This document shows, in pieces, positions 42,370 through 53,200 of a stretch of DNA of 64,000 nucleotides (position 1 is the first letter of the stretch; each line of letters begins with the position of its first letter). Below the pieces are notes generated by a model that ran no database searches, was not told where the DNA came from, and was given only the letters and a program-made list of their open reading frames with translations. The stretch spans positions 744,001 to 808,000 of the forward strand of contig JALJCQ010000018.1 in the NCBI GenBank assembly GCA_023091665.1, given 5' to 3'. The DNA is from Pythium myriotylum (taxonomy: Eukaryota; Oomycota; Peronosporomycetes; Pythiales; Pythiaceae). The translations under genes and the position numbers were made by a program.

Positions 42370-44127
42370 GATGGGACCCACCGATCTTGAGAGAAGAAGA
42401 GAAGAAGGGAGGAGAGGCAGAGGCGGCTAGTACATGAGGCCGGAAAGACATGGAGATGCATGAACTTGACTTGACTTGACAAGACCTAACATGATGCTAC
42501 ACAGAGACGAAGACGGAACGGACGATCCACCTAAAAGGAACGAGTCAGAGGTGTAGACGGAGATGAAGTGGCTCACCCGAGCACCATCTCCAGAGCGCGA
42601 TCTCCTAGACGAGAGACAGAGGCGCGTTCGACGGCGCTCGACCCAGGCATGTGAGGATGGCGGTCCTGTGCTCGGGCCTGTCCTCGGCCGAGGGGAGAGT
42701 CCAGACGCCGTTCACTGCCTGTATAGCGCCGCCGTCGTGAGATGCGTGCTCAAGTCACCCGAGGCCGAGGGCAGCGCGAGCACTTGCTTCGTCAAGGCGT
42801 TGGACGCCTTGCGCTTGGCCACGCCCGCGAAGAGGCGGTGGACGCTGAGGTGGAGCACGGAGAGGCGCGCGAGCTCGGTCACGGGCGTGCCCAGGTAGTA
42901 CTCGGCCTGCTGGAGCACGTCCGGCGAGATGTAGTGGATCCGGTCGGCCAAGGGCCTGTCCGCGCCCACGTTGAGCTCGATGGTGAAGACCTGCGGGAAG
43001 GCGCGAGTGTTGCTGGCCTGGAGGAGGTCCAGTTGCAGGAGCTTGTCGCGCATGTCGATGGTCGTGGCCACGTCCATCTCGACGAAGCGGAGGTCCATGT
43101 CGTGGAGCAGGTCGCGCGTGCGGTTGGTGTCGGCGCGCTGGCGCACGGCGCCGCAGTGGGACGAGAAGAGCAGCACGCAGATCTGTCGTTGGGAAAGAGG
43201 CGTGAGTGAGCTGGTTCACGAAGGCGAGAAAGTGCGTCCATGGAAGGAACGCGGAGGAGGTGTGGTGGCGTGCGTACCTGCTGGGTGATGTCATCGGATT
43301 CATCGGATCCATTGGATCCATCAGATCCATCGGACCCGGGCGTGGTGAAGACGCCAGCATCGGTGGTGGCGGCGTCAGTGGCGTCGGTCGCGGCGATCGC
43401 GATCGCGAGGGCGCTGGCGGCGGTCCGTCGACGCGAGTGGCCGACGACGGCGGCGGCAGCGCGCGAGAAAGCGCGAGTTGTGGCCGTCAGCAGCGGCGCG
43501 CAGAGACGCGTGAAGAACCCGCGGACGACGAGCGCGGCGGCGTGGAGGGTGCGGAGGATGGTCAGCATGGTGCGGGGAGCGGAGGGTGGGTGGTGCTTTG
43601 CGTTGCGAGGCAAGTTGGGGAATGGCGGCCAGCACCAGGAGCGCAAGGCGTCGATGCACTCGCTCGTGGCTCGCTCATAGCTTGTAGCTCGTAGCTTCTA
43701 GCTCATAGCTCGTCTCTCGCGGCTGGACATGATGGATGGAGATCCGTGTGGATTTTCATATGTGGCGATGAGACCCCGTCTCCTGGGACAGGGTGTGTGA
43801 GCATGGCTCGGCTTTGGCTCTGTGTCTGTCGTTGATGGAGAGGCAAGAGACGTCGCTGCGTGTGGGTCTGTCGTTGTTGTCTGTGTCTTCCATCTTGGTG
43901 TGTTGAGCTGGTAGCGTCCTGTGCGATGGCGTGAAATGGGAGGCCATCGGGCCTCCGTGGCGTCGTCTTGTCGCAGCATTGGACCAAATAGCCACCGCGC
44001 GATCTTGGCAAATGGGAGAGACTCCATGGCCAGCCTCACGACGCCACGGACCACCGCATTGGGTGGGTGGCGTGGCGTGGCGTGTGGCTCTCTGGCAGTT
44101 CAAGTGTTCGAAAATACAAAATTCGAA
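42370..44127. repeat. Palindrome, left arm (about 1.75 kb)
   Basis: This is the exact reverse complement of 44328-46085, with paired coordinates summing to 88,455. From 42379 inward I found no mismatch or indel; 42378 is a mismatch, and pairing ends after 42370. The arm carries one full copy of the SH3BGR-like gene and its promoter region. Translations in all six frames agree between the arms. Confidence 0.92.
42712..43568 (-). CDS. SH3BGR/glutaredoxin-like protein, left palindrome copy
   Basis: Exons 43568-43278 and 43182-42712 (95-bp intron, donor CAG|GTACGC) give 253 aa. Exon 1 encodes a leader that is Arg/Ala-rich and lacks acidic residues for about 60 residues (MLTILRTLHAAALVVRGFF), mitochondrial-presequence-like, then an S-D-G-S-D-G-S-N repeat. 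Exon 2 encodes a thioredoxin-fold domain: ICVLLFSSHCGAVRQRADTN, then LLHDMDLRFVEMDVATT, DMRDKLLQLD and AFPQVFTIELN. This matches the SH3BGR/glutaredoxin pattern of beta strand, V-R-Q helix, (F/V)-x-E-x-D strand and FPQ(V/I)F. No CxxC is present, as in SH3BGRL proteins, so a redox enzyme activity is doubtful. The protein is identical to that of the right-arm copy. Confidence 0.75.
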
Positions 44128-44327
44128 CACGATCTTTATCCCGTAAGCATAACCGCCCAAGACCAACTCCTGTCTCGCTTTCGCATGCTTTGAATGCAAC
44201 AAGTGAGTCTCTTTAGCTCACGCTCTCGCATGACAAATCCGCGCAAACTTCGGTCACGATCTGAAGCCACACCATATGCATGGCCTTCGAATCTGGGACG
44301 AAAAGATCCATTTTGCGCCAGATGGCC
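44128..44327. other. Palindrome spacer (200 bp)
   Basis: This is the single-copy centre between the two arms. It holds a 13-bp direct repeat, ATGGCCTTCGAAT, at 44280-44292 and 44322-44334, the second copy running into the right arm. Such microhomology at the junction is what template switching leaves behind. No gene is seen. Confidence 0.8.
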
Positions 44328-46085
44328 TTCGAATTTTGTATTTTCGAACACTTGAACTGCCAGAGAGCCACACGCCACGCCACGCCACCCACCCAATGCG
44401 GTGGTCCGTGGCGTCGTGAGGCTGGCCATGGAGTCTCTCCCATTTGCCAAGATCGCGCGGTGGCTATTTGGTCCAATGCTGCGACAAGACGACGCCACGG
44501 AGGCCCGATGGCCTCCCATTTCACGCCATCGCACAGGACGCTACCAGCTCAACACACCAAGATGGAAGACACAGACAACAACGACAGACCCACACGCAGC
44601 GACGTCTCTTGCCTCTCCATCAACGACAGACACAGAGCCAAAGCCGAGCCATGCTCACACACCCTGTCCCAGGAGACGGGGTCTCATCGCCACATATGAA
44701 AATCCACACGGATCTCCATCCATCATGTCCAGCCGCGAGAGACGAGCTATGAGCTAGAAGCTACGAGCTACAAGCTATGAGCGAGCCACGAGCGAGTGCA
44801 TCGACGCCTTGCGCTCCTGGTGCTGGCCGCCATTCCCCAACTTGCCTCGCAACGCAAAGCACCACCCACCCTCCGCTCCCCGCACCATGCTGACCATCCT
44901 CCGCACCCTCCACGCCGCCGCGCTCGTCGTCCGCGGGTTCTTCACGCGTCTCTGCGCGCCGCTGCTGACGGCCACAACTCGCGCTTTCTCGCGCGCTGCC
45001 GCCGCCGTCGTCGGCCACTCGCGTCGACGGACCGCCGCCAGCGCCCTCGCGATCGCGATCGCCGCGACCGACGCCACTGACGCCGCCACCACCGATGCTG
45101 GCGTCTTCACCACGCCCGGGTCCGATGGATCTGATGGATCCAATGGATCCGATGAATCCGATGACATCACCCAGCAGGTACGCACGCCACCACACCTCCT
45201 CCGCGTTCCTTCCATGGACGCACTTTCTCGCCTTCGTGAACCAGCTCACTCACGCCTCTTTCCCAACGACAGATCTGCGTGCTGCTCTTCTCGTCCCACT
45301 GCGGCGCCGTGCGCCAGCGCGCCGACACCAACCGCACGCGCGACCTGCTCCACGACATGGACCTCCGCTTCGTCGAGATGGACGTGGCCACGACCATCGA
45401 CATGCGCGACAAGCTCCTGCAACTGGACCTCCTCCAGGCCAGCAACACTCGCGCCTTCCCGCAGGTCTTCACCATCGAGCTCAACGTGGGCGCGGACAGG
45501 CCCTTGGCCGACCGGATCCACTACATCTCGCCGGACGTGCTCCAGCAGGCCGAGTACTACCTGGGCACGCCCGTGACCGAGCTCGCGCGCCTCTCCGTGC
45601 TCCACCTCAGCGTCCACCGCCTCTTCGCGGGCGTGGCCAAGCGCAAGGCGTCCAACGCCTTGACGAAGCAAGTGCTCGCGCTGCCCTCGGCCTCGGGTGA
45701 CTTGAGCACGCATCTCACGACGGCGGCGCTATACAGGCAGTGAACGGCGTCTGGACTCTCCCCTCGGCCGAGGACAGGCCCGAGCACAGGACCGCCATCC
45801 TCACATGCCTGGGTCGAGCGCCGTCGAACGCGCCTCTGTCTCTCGTCTAGGAGATCGCGCTCTGGAGATGGTGCTCGGGTGAGCCACTTCATCTCCGTCT
45901 ACACCTCTGACTCGTTCCTTTTAGGTGGATCGTCCGTTCCGTCTTCGTCTCTGTGTAGCATCATGTTAGGTCTTGTCAAGTCAAGTCAAGTTCATGCATC
46001 TCCATGTCTTTCCGGCCTCATGTACTAGCCGCCTCTGCCTCTCCTCCCTTCTTCTCTTCTTCTCTCAAGATCGGTGCGTCCCATC
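44328..46085. repeat. Palindrome, right arm (about 1.75 kb)
   Basis: This is the reverse complement of the left arm at 42370-44127. Exact pairing runs from 44328 to 46076, with one mismatch at 46077 and pairing lost after 46085. It contains the plus-strand SH3BGR-like copy at 44887-45743 and its upstream 560 bp. Confidence 0.92.
44887..45743 (+). CDS. SH3BGR/glutaredoxin-like protein, right palindrome copy
   Basis: This is the mirror copy of 42712-43568: exons 44887-45177 and 45273-45743 with the same 95-bp intron, encoding the same 253 aa. The two promoters face each other across the palindrome centre, about 1.3 kb apart start to start. Because even the intron and non-coding flanks match, the identity cannot come from protein-level selection. 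It implies a very recent duplication or ongoing gene conversion. Expression from the two copies could produce transcripts that anneal only if read-through crosses the centre. Confidence 0.75.
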
Positions 46086-46422
46086 ACGCACGACATCATG
46101 CGCTCACCTTGTTTTGCCTCCCCTATCTACCTCATGACTGTTCCTCGCGACGCGGTGCTTTTTGCTGGACCGGTGGAACATCAAGATCCATCAACATCCA
46201 AAGAAGACACAGGGAACGGCCGAACGAGACACATGCCCATTGGACACGACCACTGTACGTACACGCAGCTAGCCCGGTGGCTTGTCCTAGGCGCTCAACT
46301 CGGCTCTCTTCGCCTCCAACCCATCTCGCTCATGACAGACTATTCAGTTCTCCGATCCATTTCCAAAAATGTCGACTCATATTTCGGTTAGGGAATACAC
46401 AACACACCGAGGGCCAAGGCGC

Positions 46423-47091
46423 TTACAAGCGCATGCGCTTGGACTTGCACTTGCTATCCTTCTTGTCCTTCTTGTCCTTCTTCTCCTTTTTGTCCTTCTT
46501 GTGCTTCTTCTCGGTCTTCTTGTCCGAGGTCTTCTTGGTCGTGCTGCCCGACGACGGAGTCGTGGTCGTGCTGGCCGCGGGGGCTGGCGTAGCCGCCGAC
46601 CCAGTCGAGCTCGAATCGGACGAGCCAGCGGAACTCGGTGGTGCAGGGGTGGTCGACGAGGTCGAGGAGCCCGAGCTAGACGCACTTGGCGCCGAGGACG
46701 GCGAGGTCGAGGAGCCCGAGCTCGACGCGCTTGGCGCCGAGGACGGCGAGGAGGCGCTGGCACACGTGGTGCCGGCTCCAGGGTCCGTCGTGAAGGCCGT
46801 GACGGACTGCGGGGCGGGCTCGCCCACCTTCCACGTGCAGCACGGGTCGCCGAAGGCCTGGCCGTTGGTGATCTTGGAGCCGGGGAAGGTCTGCTTGCAA
46901 AAGTCGGTCGACCACGTCGTGTCAGCGTTCTCAAAGGCCGTGCCGAAGGCCGTGTACCCCGTGTCGGTGTGGCCGAGCTGCTTGGTGAACTTGTCGCCGT
47001 TCGGGAGCTGCTTGAGGTAGCTCTGCATGGCGTGGACGTTGGTCGAGGCCATGAGAGCGGCGAGAGCGGAGGCGACGACGAAGGTCTTCAT
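46423..47091 (-). CDS. Secreted temptin-like protein with Ser/Thr linker and Lys-rich tail
   Basis: This is a 222-aa protein. The ATG at 47091 places a clear signal peptide first (MKTFVVASALAALMASTNVHA); an ATG 63 bases further up would bury it. The mature N-terminus has the temptin pattern: SYLKQLPNGDKF, GHTDTGYTAFGTAF, W-S-T-D-F-C, then ITNGQAFGDPCCTW with the CC pair. In place of the usual Asp-rich DSDGDG loop it reads FPGSK, so Ca binding is doubtful. A roughly 75-residue Ser/Thr/Pro linker with two copies of SSPSSAPSASSSGSSTS-like repeat is probably O-glycosylated. The last 40 residues are mostly Lys (KKDKKEKKDKKDKKD). Temptin-like proteins are common in oomycete secretomes; their role is unclear. 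Confidence 0.8.
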   Translation of the reverse strand: MKTFVVASALAALMASTNVHAMQSYLKQLPNGDKFTKQLGHTDTGYTAFGTAFENADTTWSTDFCKQTFPGSKITNGQAFGDPCCTWKVGEPAPQSVTAFTTDPGAGTTCASASSPSSAPSASSSGSSTSPSSAPSASSSGSSTSSTTPAPPSSAGSSDSSSTGSAATPAPAASTTTTPSSGSTTKKTSDKKTEKKHKKDKKEKKDKKDKKDSKCKSKRMRL

Positions 47092-48564
47092 GGTGGTGGC
47101 GGGGGTGCGTCGTCGGGGGTGCTTGGTCGGAGGCGAGTTGGAAAGTGAGACCATGCCGGAGGTGCCGCCATTGAGGGTCGTCCAGGAAGATCAGCACCCG
47201 CGGAAAGCCGGCGCGTCGATTCGTGATCGCCAGCTGATCCCACGGCTGCGAGTGCGGATCGTCGAGGCGGAGCTTCTGGAGAAGCGTCTGGCGAAATGAG
47301 GGCACCGAGACAGCCTTTAAATCAGTTTATCCTCTCCCGCTTCCATCGGTGAGAGCTGCTTGGGTACTGATATAGCGTCAAAAAGATGAGCCGGGCTGCA
47401 CCTCATCTCGTTCAAGTGGTTGCTACTGATCGAATGAGGACCTTGCGATCACCTGCCGTCGGCCGAGAGACCATGCGCTCGCGAGCAGAACCGATGGCAT
47501 TGGCGTCGTGTCGTGGAGTCGCAGGGTCTCGGAGGATTGAAGAGTCGGAGAGAGATCTGCTCGCGAGAGCCGTCGTGATCGGCTCGAAAGAGTGACCAGG
47601 CAGTTGTGAAATGGCTTCAGCACTCGCTCAATTGACAAGTACCGGTAGTCAGTCGGTTGTGGCGCTGGGCGGACTTGTGATGACTGGGATGAGAGCGCTT
47701 CTCGCAGTGAACACTGAAGAACCTTCGACGCACACCACCGTGGGCGGCAGGTTCACTTCGCTTCGACGCTGAGCGCGTCGGTCGTTTCACTGTTCGCTCG
47801 AGACCGTTACATCACTAGCACCCCCAGAGAGCTTGGATGACTCATAGTGAGATTTGGGCAGGACTGGGCCTTTTTTCCAAGCCCTGGCTGTTCACTCATA
47901 TTGTGGCTGAAAGCGTGATCCAGCAATCTCCGACCTCCACGACCGTTACGGTATTGAGCAACCTCCTCTGCTTGCTGCGCGTCCATGGCTCGCAGCCCGA
48001 CGCCGCGTGGCCTCTCATCCATCTCTTCGTGCCAATGGATGAGAAAATCGCGCACATCCAGGGACTTCCCCTCCCTTGAACGACACTTCAACCCTGACAC
48101 TCGACTCAGTCCCTCATTCCAGCCCGAAACCACGCTCGCCGCCACCTCGACAGCTTCCTGAGCAAGACAATGTGAGTCGAGACGGCTGCCGTCCAAGGCC
48201 GCGAGCCTGAGCGATCGGCGCGTAGTTTACCGCTTGTGCTCGACACGGCGAGCAATCAGGCTCGTCAACAGCTCCTTCCAACCTAGATCTCCCGCCAATC
48301 AGACGTCTCCATTCGTCCACGAACGAACCTAGATCGCTGCTTCCGGTGTCCTGAATTCCACTTTCCAGCTTCTGGCCCACCACGTGGTCGGGGATGGGCC
48401 AGCTTTGACTTGGTTTGAGTATGACACGGCGGCATCTGGGTGGGTCAGATCCTCGGAATCTTACGCATTCACGTCAACGTAAACAGCCGAGCTTCAAGAG
48501 CTCTCGTCGCTCCTCCGCACCGCTGGAATCCTCCCCACACGTCGACTTTCTCCCTCGCGTTCCC
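47092..48564. other. Intergenic region upstream of catalase 2
   Basis: About 1.45 kb without a convincing gene. The catalase 2 frame is open to an in-frame ATG at 48421, which would add 48 residues ([19 protein letters not shown] and onward). A 129-codon minus frame at 47807-48196 has no family resemblance. The region separates divergent promoters of the temptin-like gene and catalase 2. Confidence 0.5.
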
Positions 48565-50127
48565 ATGACCAAGCCCACGACCACCGCCACCACGAGCAAC
48601 GGCGCGCCGCTGCCGCCCAACGGGCTCACGGCCTCGGCCTCGGCCGGCCCGCGCGGCCCGCTCCTGCTCCAGGACTTCGCGCTCATCGACCACCTCGCGC
48701 ACTTCGACCGCGAGCGCATCCCGGAGCGCGTGGTCCACGCCAAGGGCGCCGGCGCCTTCGGCTACTTCGAGGTCACGCACAGCGACATCACCAAGGTCAC
48801 CAAGGCCAAGCTCTTCTCGCAGGTGGGCAAGCGCACGCCCGTGGCGCTGCGCTTCTCGACCGTCGGCGGCGAGTCGGGCAGCGCCGACACGGCGCGCGAC
48901 CCGCGCGGCTTCGCCATCAAGTTCTACACCGAGGAAGGCAACTGGGACCTCGTGGGCAACAACACGCCCATCTTCTTCATCCGCGACCCGATCCTCTTCC
49001 CGAGCTTCATCCACACGCAGAAGCGCAACCCGGTCACGCACCTCAAGGACGACAACATGATGTGGGACTTCTTCTCGCTGCGCCCGGAGACCACGCACCA
49101 GCTCTCGTTCCTCTTCGCGGACCGCGGCATCCCGGACGGCTACCGCTTCATGAACGGCTACGGCAGCCACACGTTCGTCAACGTGAACGCGCAGGGTGAG
49201 CGCACGTTCGTCAAGTACCACTTCAAGACGGACCAGGGCATCCGCAACCTGCCGGTGGAGGAGGCCGAGCGCCTGGCGGCCAGCGACCCGGACTACGCCA
49301 CGCGCGACCTCTACGACGCGATCGCCAAGAAGGACTACCCGTCGTGGACGCTCTACATCCAGACCATGACGCCGGCGCAGGCCGACGCCGCGAGCTTCAG
49401 CCCGTTCGACGTGACCAAAGTGTGGCCCCACGACAAGTACCCGCTGCAGGAGGTGGGTCGCCTCGTGCTCAACCGCAACCCGCGCAACTACTTTGCCGAG
49501 ATCGAGCAGATCGCGTTCTCGCCGTCGCACCTCGTGCCGGGCATCGAGCCGTCGGTGGACAAGATGCTCCAGGGCCGTCTCTTCTCGTACCCGGACACGC
49601 ACCGCCACCGTCTCGGCGTCAACTACCAGCAGATCCCGGTGAACCGCCCGCTCAAGGAGCCGCAGACGTACCAGCGCGACGGCTTCATGGCGGTCAACGG
49701 CAACATGCTGGGCGCGCCCAACTACTTCCCCAACAGCGTCGGCGGTCCAGCCGAGGCCTCGCACGTGGCCTACGCGTCGTTCGAGGGCGACCACGCGATC
49801 GCGAACAAGTTCAGCACCAAGGACGACGACAACTTCTCGCAGGTGACCGACTTCTACAACAAGACGCTGGACGAGGGCGCGCGCGACCGCCTCACGACCA
49901 ACATCGCCAACACGCTCAGCAACGCCACGGCCGACATCCAGGCGCGCGCCATCGCCAACTTCCACGCCGTGGACCCGGACTATGCGCACCGCGTCAAGAG
50001 CAAGATCGCCGCGATCCACGCTGCCGGGAAGCAGGCACGCAAGGCCGCACCGCCGGCCACGCTCAACCCGCCTCGCAAGCCGTTCGCGGTCGTTCCGCCG
50101 ACGGACGATCTTGCCCCGCGATTGTAA
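48565..50127 (+). CDS. Catalase 2 (haem, small-subunit type) ending in a PTS1-like PRL
   Basis: This 520-aa catalase has the same core as catalase 1; the distal His, distal Asn and proximal Tyr are all present, offset by six residues. I chose the ATG at 48565 because it gives an N-terminus of similar length ([13 protein letters not shown]). An upstream in-frame ATG at 48421 would add 48 basic residues that could be a targeting peptide. The C-terminus is [11 protein letters not shown] is accepted as a PTS1 tripeptide in plants, so this copy may be peroxisomal while catalase 1 (ending AIAH) is not. The identical tract 48585-50072 stops about 18 codons before the differing C-termini. Confidence 0.96.
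   Translation: MTKPTTTATTSNGAPLPPNGLTASASAGPRGPLLLQDFALIDHLAHFDRERIPERVVHAKGAGAFGYFEVTHSDITKVTKAKLFSQVGKRTPVALRFSTVGGESGSADTARDPRGFAIKFYTEEGNWDLVGNNTPIFFIRDPILFPSFIHTQKRNPVTHLKDDNMMWDFFSLRPETTHQLSFLFADRGIPDGYRFMNGYGSHTFVNVNAQGERTFVKYHFKTDQGIRNLPVEEAERLAASDPDYATRDLYDAIAKKDYPSWTLYIQTMTPAQADAASFSPFDVTKVWPHDKYPLQEVGRLVLNRNPRNYFAEIEQIAFSPSHLVPGIEPSVDKMLQGRLFSYPDTHRHRLGVNYQQIPVNRPLKEPQTYQRDGFMAVNGNMLGAPNYFPNSVGGPAEASHVAYASFEGDHAIANKFSTKDDDNFSQVTDFYNKTLDEGARDRLTTNIANTLSNATADIQARAIANFHAVDPDYAHRVKSKIAAIHAAGKQARKAAPPATLNPPRKPFAVVPPTDDLAPRL
48585..50072. repeat. Catalase homogenised tract, right copy of inverted pair
   Basis: This is the partner of 39705-41192 in reverse orientation, 1,488 bp with no difference found. 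It lies entirely inside the coding region and begins 20 bp after the start codon. Confidence 0.9.
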
Positions 50128-50251
50128 GTGTGTATCCCGCGGCTGTTGTCGTGTAGTGATCGCCGCGTAGTTACGAATGAATGAACTACTCTTGAGCACG
50201 AAACTGTGGATATTCTTGTCTACTCCATTTAGCAGTTCCTAGTCTGGATGA

Positions 50252-53200
50252 TCACGGATTCATGTTGAGGATGGTATGAAAGATCTGGATACTTTGTCTC
50301 GCCAACTCAAGTGACTGGGACTGCAGCTTGTCGCGCACCCGGGCGGATCTCGCGCGCTGACCGCAAATTTCAGTCATCTCTTGGTTGGTAGAAGTAACAA
50401 TCTCCACAAGGTCTTTCATCATGGGCTGTTTCCAATCGCCGCCCTCCCCATCGTTGCCTGGCTGAGCTGGATCTTCATTGCCTTCCTTGCGGCTGCGAGA
50501 CTCTTCGGTTGGTTTAATTTCACCCAACACGGCATCAACAAGGGCATCGTCACCATCTCGAGAACCATCCGACATAGACTCAACATCAGCGAGAGATCCA
50601 GCACCGTGAGTGCCATCACCTTCTCCAGCATCCACGCTGTCAAATTGGTGATTCAGCGAGTGCAGAGCAAGTTTCTCTGATGTACGGATTGCATCTTCAG
50701 CGATGGGACGAGCTCGAGCAAGACGATTGACGATTTCTTTGAGATGGTGACTTGGGTTTAGTTCCGGGGTTTCCCCTGAAGGTTTGCCATCTTCTGCGAT
50801 CATGAGTCCAACTTGCTCAGCTAATTTATGACAGTGCTGCCTCATGTCGTACATCTGGCTCCAACTCAATACACGGTCTTGATTTATTGCGTCAGATGAA
50901 CTCATCAGTTCGTCCTCTCGAAAAGGTGATAAATTCAGCGGAGTCTTGGAAGAATCTTGAGCTAGTATTTCTTGCTTTCTCGAAGAAGGTAGAGAATGAG
51001 CCTGGTCCCTCCAATTATCATGCAACATCGTCATTTCATCCTCACGTTGGTCTTCTGCGCTATCTTCCTCTTCATCATCATCTCGAAATATGCTCAACCT
51101 CTGATCGATTGGGATCGGCCCAGCCATGGCAGTTATACTCCTTGTCTGCTCAGAGTAATAGACGTTCGACTGAGTCAAACGAATGTGGTTCAGCATGTGA
51201 GAATTAGCACTAAGCTGTTGGGACCACTGAGATAACAAGTGATTGGCATGCGCGTCAAGTATCTTGCGGATGCTCGTCTTCACGTTAGCCTCGAATTCGA
51301 CGATATCTTCAACGCTCAGTGATTCCAAACCCTCTCCCCATTTGAAATCATTCCACCGGCACAGTATGCTCAATAGCTCTTCACAGATTCCCTGCAACAA
51401 CCCGTTAATATCGTTGTCGAAGTCGAAGCATTGTTGAGAAGCTTCTTCAAGGATTGCTCTGGGTACCCTCTCATCGGATTGGCGATAGTCATAGCCCCAA
51501 ACGTCCACAGCAAGCAGTAATTCCGGATAGAATTCGAAAGTGTCTCTCACAAGCTCTTCAGTCGGCAGACCTCCGGGGACTAAGGGAGATTGCTGTTGAT
51601 GAAGGGTTAGCTTAAGTCTGGATTTGTAGCCATTCATACGCTTCTCGTAGTATGAGTTGTTGAGGGCTGTTGGCAATGAATCTATCTCTCGACACGTAGC
51701 CCTTTTGCGAACACAGTAAAGGTGCGCAATGAGGCAGTGGAGCTGGAGGGCGACGAGGTGCAACTTGCGGATAGTCGAATTCATCTTCTTGCGACTCAGA
51801 AGTTCCTTCCCACCGGATACTTTCGCGAGAGAGTAAGCCACCGAATCAAACCACTTCATACGTGAGCTAATCTGAGAAACAACCTTGCGTTCCCACTTGT
51901 GTGCTGACGCACCTACGCAACCAAAAGGACACGAGTGCCCTCTTCCTTTCCGACCAACCTCAACGAGCTCTAAGGGGTGGAGATAGTAGTAGGGATCGCT
52001 TTTGCTGATTTCTCGAAGCAAGCGCTTTTGCGCGCTTGCCATCACTTGAGACAGACCAGAAGTACGCTCGAGATTGATGACTAATCCAGACACGAACGAG
52101 GGAGCCTCAGCTGGGATTGTCAGTCGCTGGTGTATAGTGACGGTAGAGTAAGGCTTTTGGTCGCTGAATTGGCTAGCTCTTAGCGTTCTTTCTTGAAGAT
52201 TGGTGACTGGATCTTCGTTCAAACTAACATGCTCTCTATCACTGAGAAGCACGATATCCTTCAACACGGATGAACTCGAATCAGCCTCAGACGTATTTGT
52301 GTTGGCAGGAATGTCTGGAGTTGCCTGACACAATGCAGGTTCGTCCGCTGGTGTCATCCGCCGAATCTCTGTCGTTAGCAATTCATCGAGCCCAGTCAAA
52401 AGGATCGACACACGCTCTGAGAGTAGTTTGGATGAGTCTGATGACTCTCGGACAACTGAATCGAGCCCCAGCAATATGCACTGTTTCGATTCCATAGACA
52501 AGTTCTGTTGACGCCAAATCGCATCTTCCACACGTTGCACAGCATGAGCCAGGGTACTTAGATTCTGGTGTGAGTCTGCTTGAACTTCAAACTTTCTTGC
52601 CTGCCGTGCAATCAGTTGCAATTGTGACCAGACGTTTCTTGCTTGAAGCTCTACATGCGAGTGATGAGCAAAACGGTCCGCCATCGTATTGTTTAAGCTG
52701 ACGCGCGCCGAAGGATTCTGATCTAGTGAAGTGATAACATGTTGCAGACTGGTTGGGGAAGCTGCACGTTCAGTGGAGACAACAGGCTCGCAAATAGCCT
52801 CACTGGCGATTAACTCCACATCCACGACATGATCGGCATCAGCAGGTAGGTCAGTTAATTCTTGTGATGCCGTAGAAATTGCATGTGTTTCATCACTCGT
52901 GTCGACTCTCATCGACACATCGAAGTCGGACTGTTCATCTGATCGGGGATCGGCTGTGGCTGTTGGCAATGGCAGATGAGAATCTTCGATAACTTCCTCT
53001 GGTTCTGAAGCAGAAGCATGACTACCAACAACTTCCGTGCTTCCATCCGGTTTATCAAATGACACTTCGCCTTCGATGTCTTGGGTTTTGTTCCCATCGG
53101 ATAGAACAAGGGCTTCCTGGGCCAAATTCAAACGCACCACGTCTTCAGGCACACCAGAGCTGTCTGCTGTCTCGACGTTATGAGCTACGCTTGTCTCAGC

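Noticed and set aside
43698..44757. Mirror ORFs of 118 and 102 codons upstream of the SH3BGR-like genes
   Set aside because: They begin at non-ATG codons or overlap the promoter region, show no family resemblance, and appear twice only because the arms are duplicated.
42370..46085. Palindrome as a foldback or MITE-type transposon
   Set aside because: The arms carry a normal intron-containing gene, have no transposase or short target-site repeats that I could see, and end without terminal motifs. A segmental inverted duplication is simpler.
47807..48196. 129-codon minus-strand frame upstream of catalase 2
   Set aside because: No recognisable motif, no initiator-like signal, and an overlapping 80-codon frame on the other strand; more likely chance.
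48421..48564. 48-residue N-terminal extension of catalase 2
   Set aside because: An in-frame ATG exists, but catalase 1 has no counterpart and the shorter start matches its length. Kept only as an alternative.
48469..50199. 576-codon minus-strand open frame antisense to catalase 2
   Set aside because: Shadow frame for the same reason; catalase residues are unambiguous on the plus strand.
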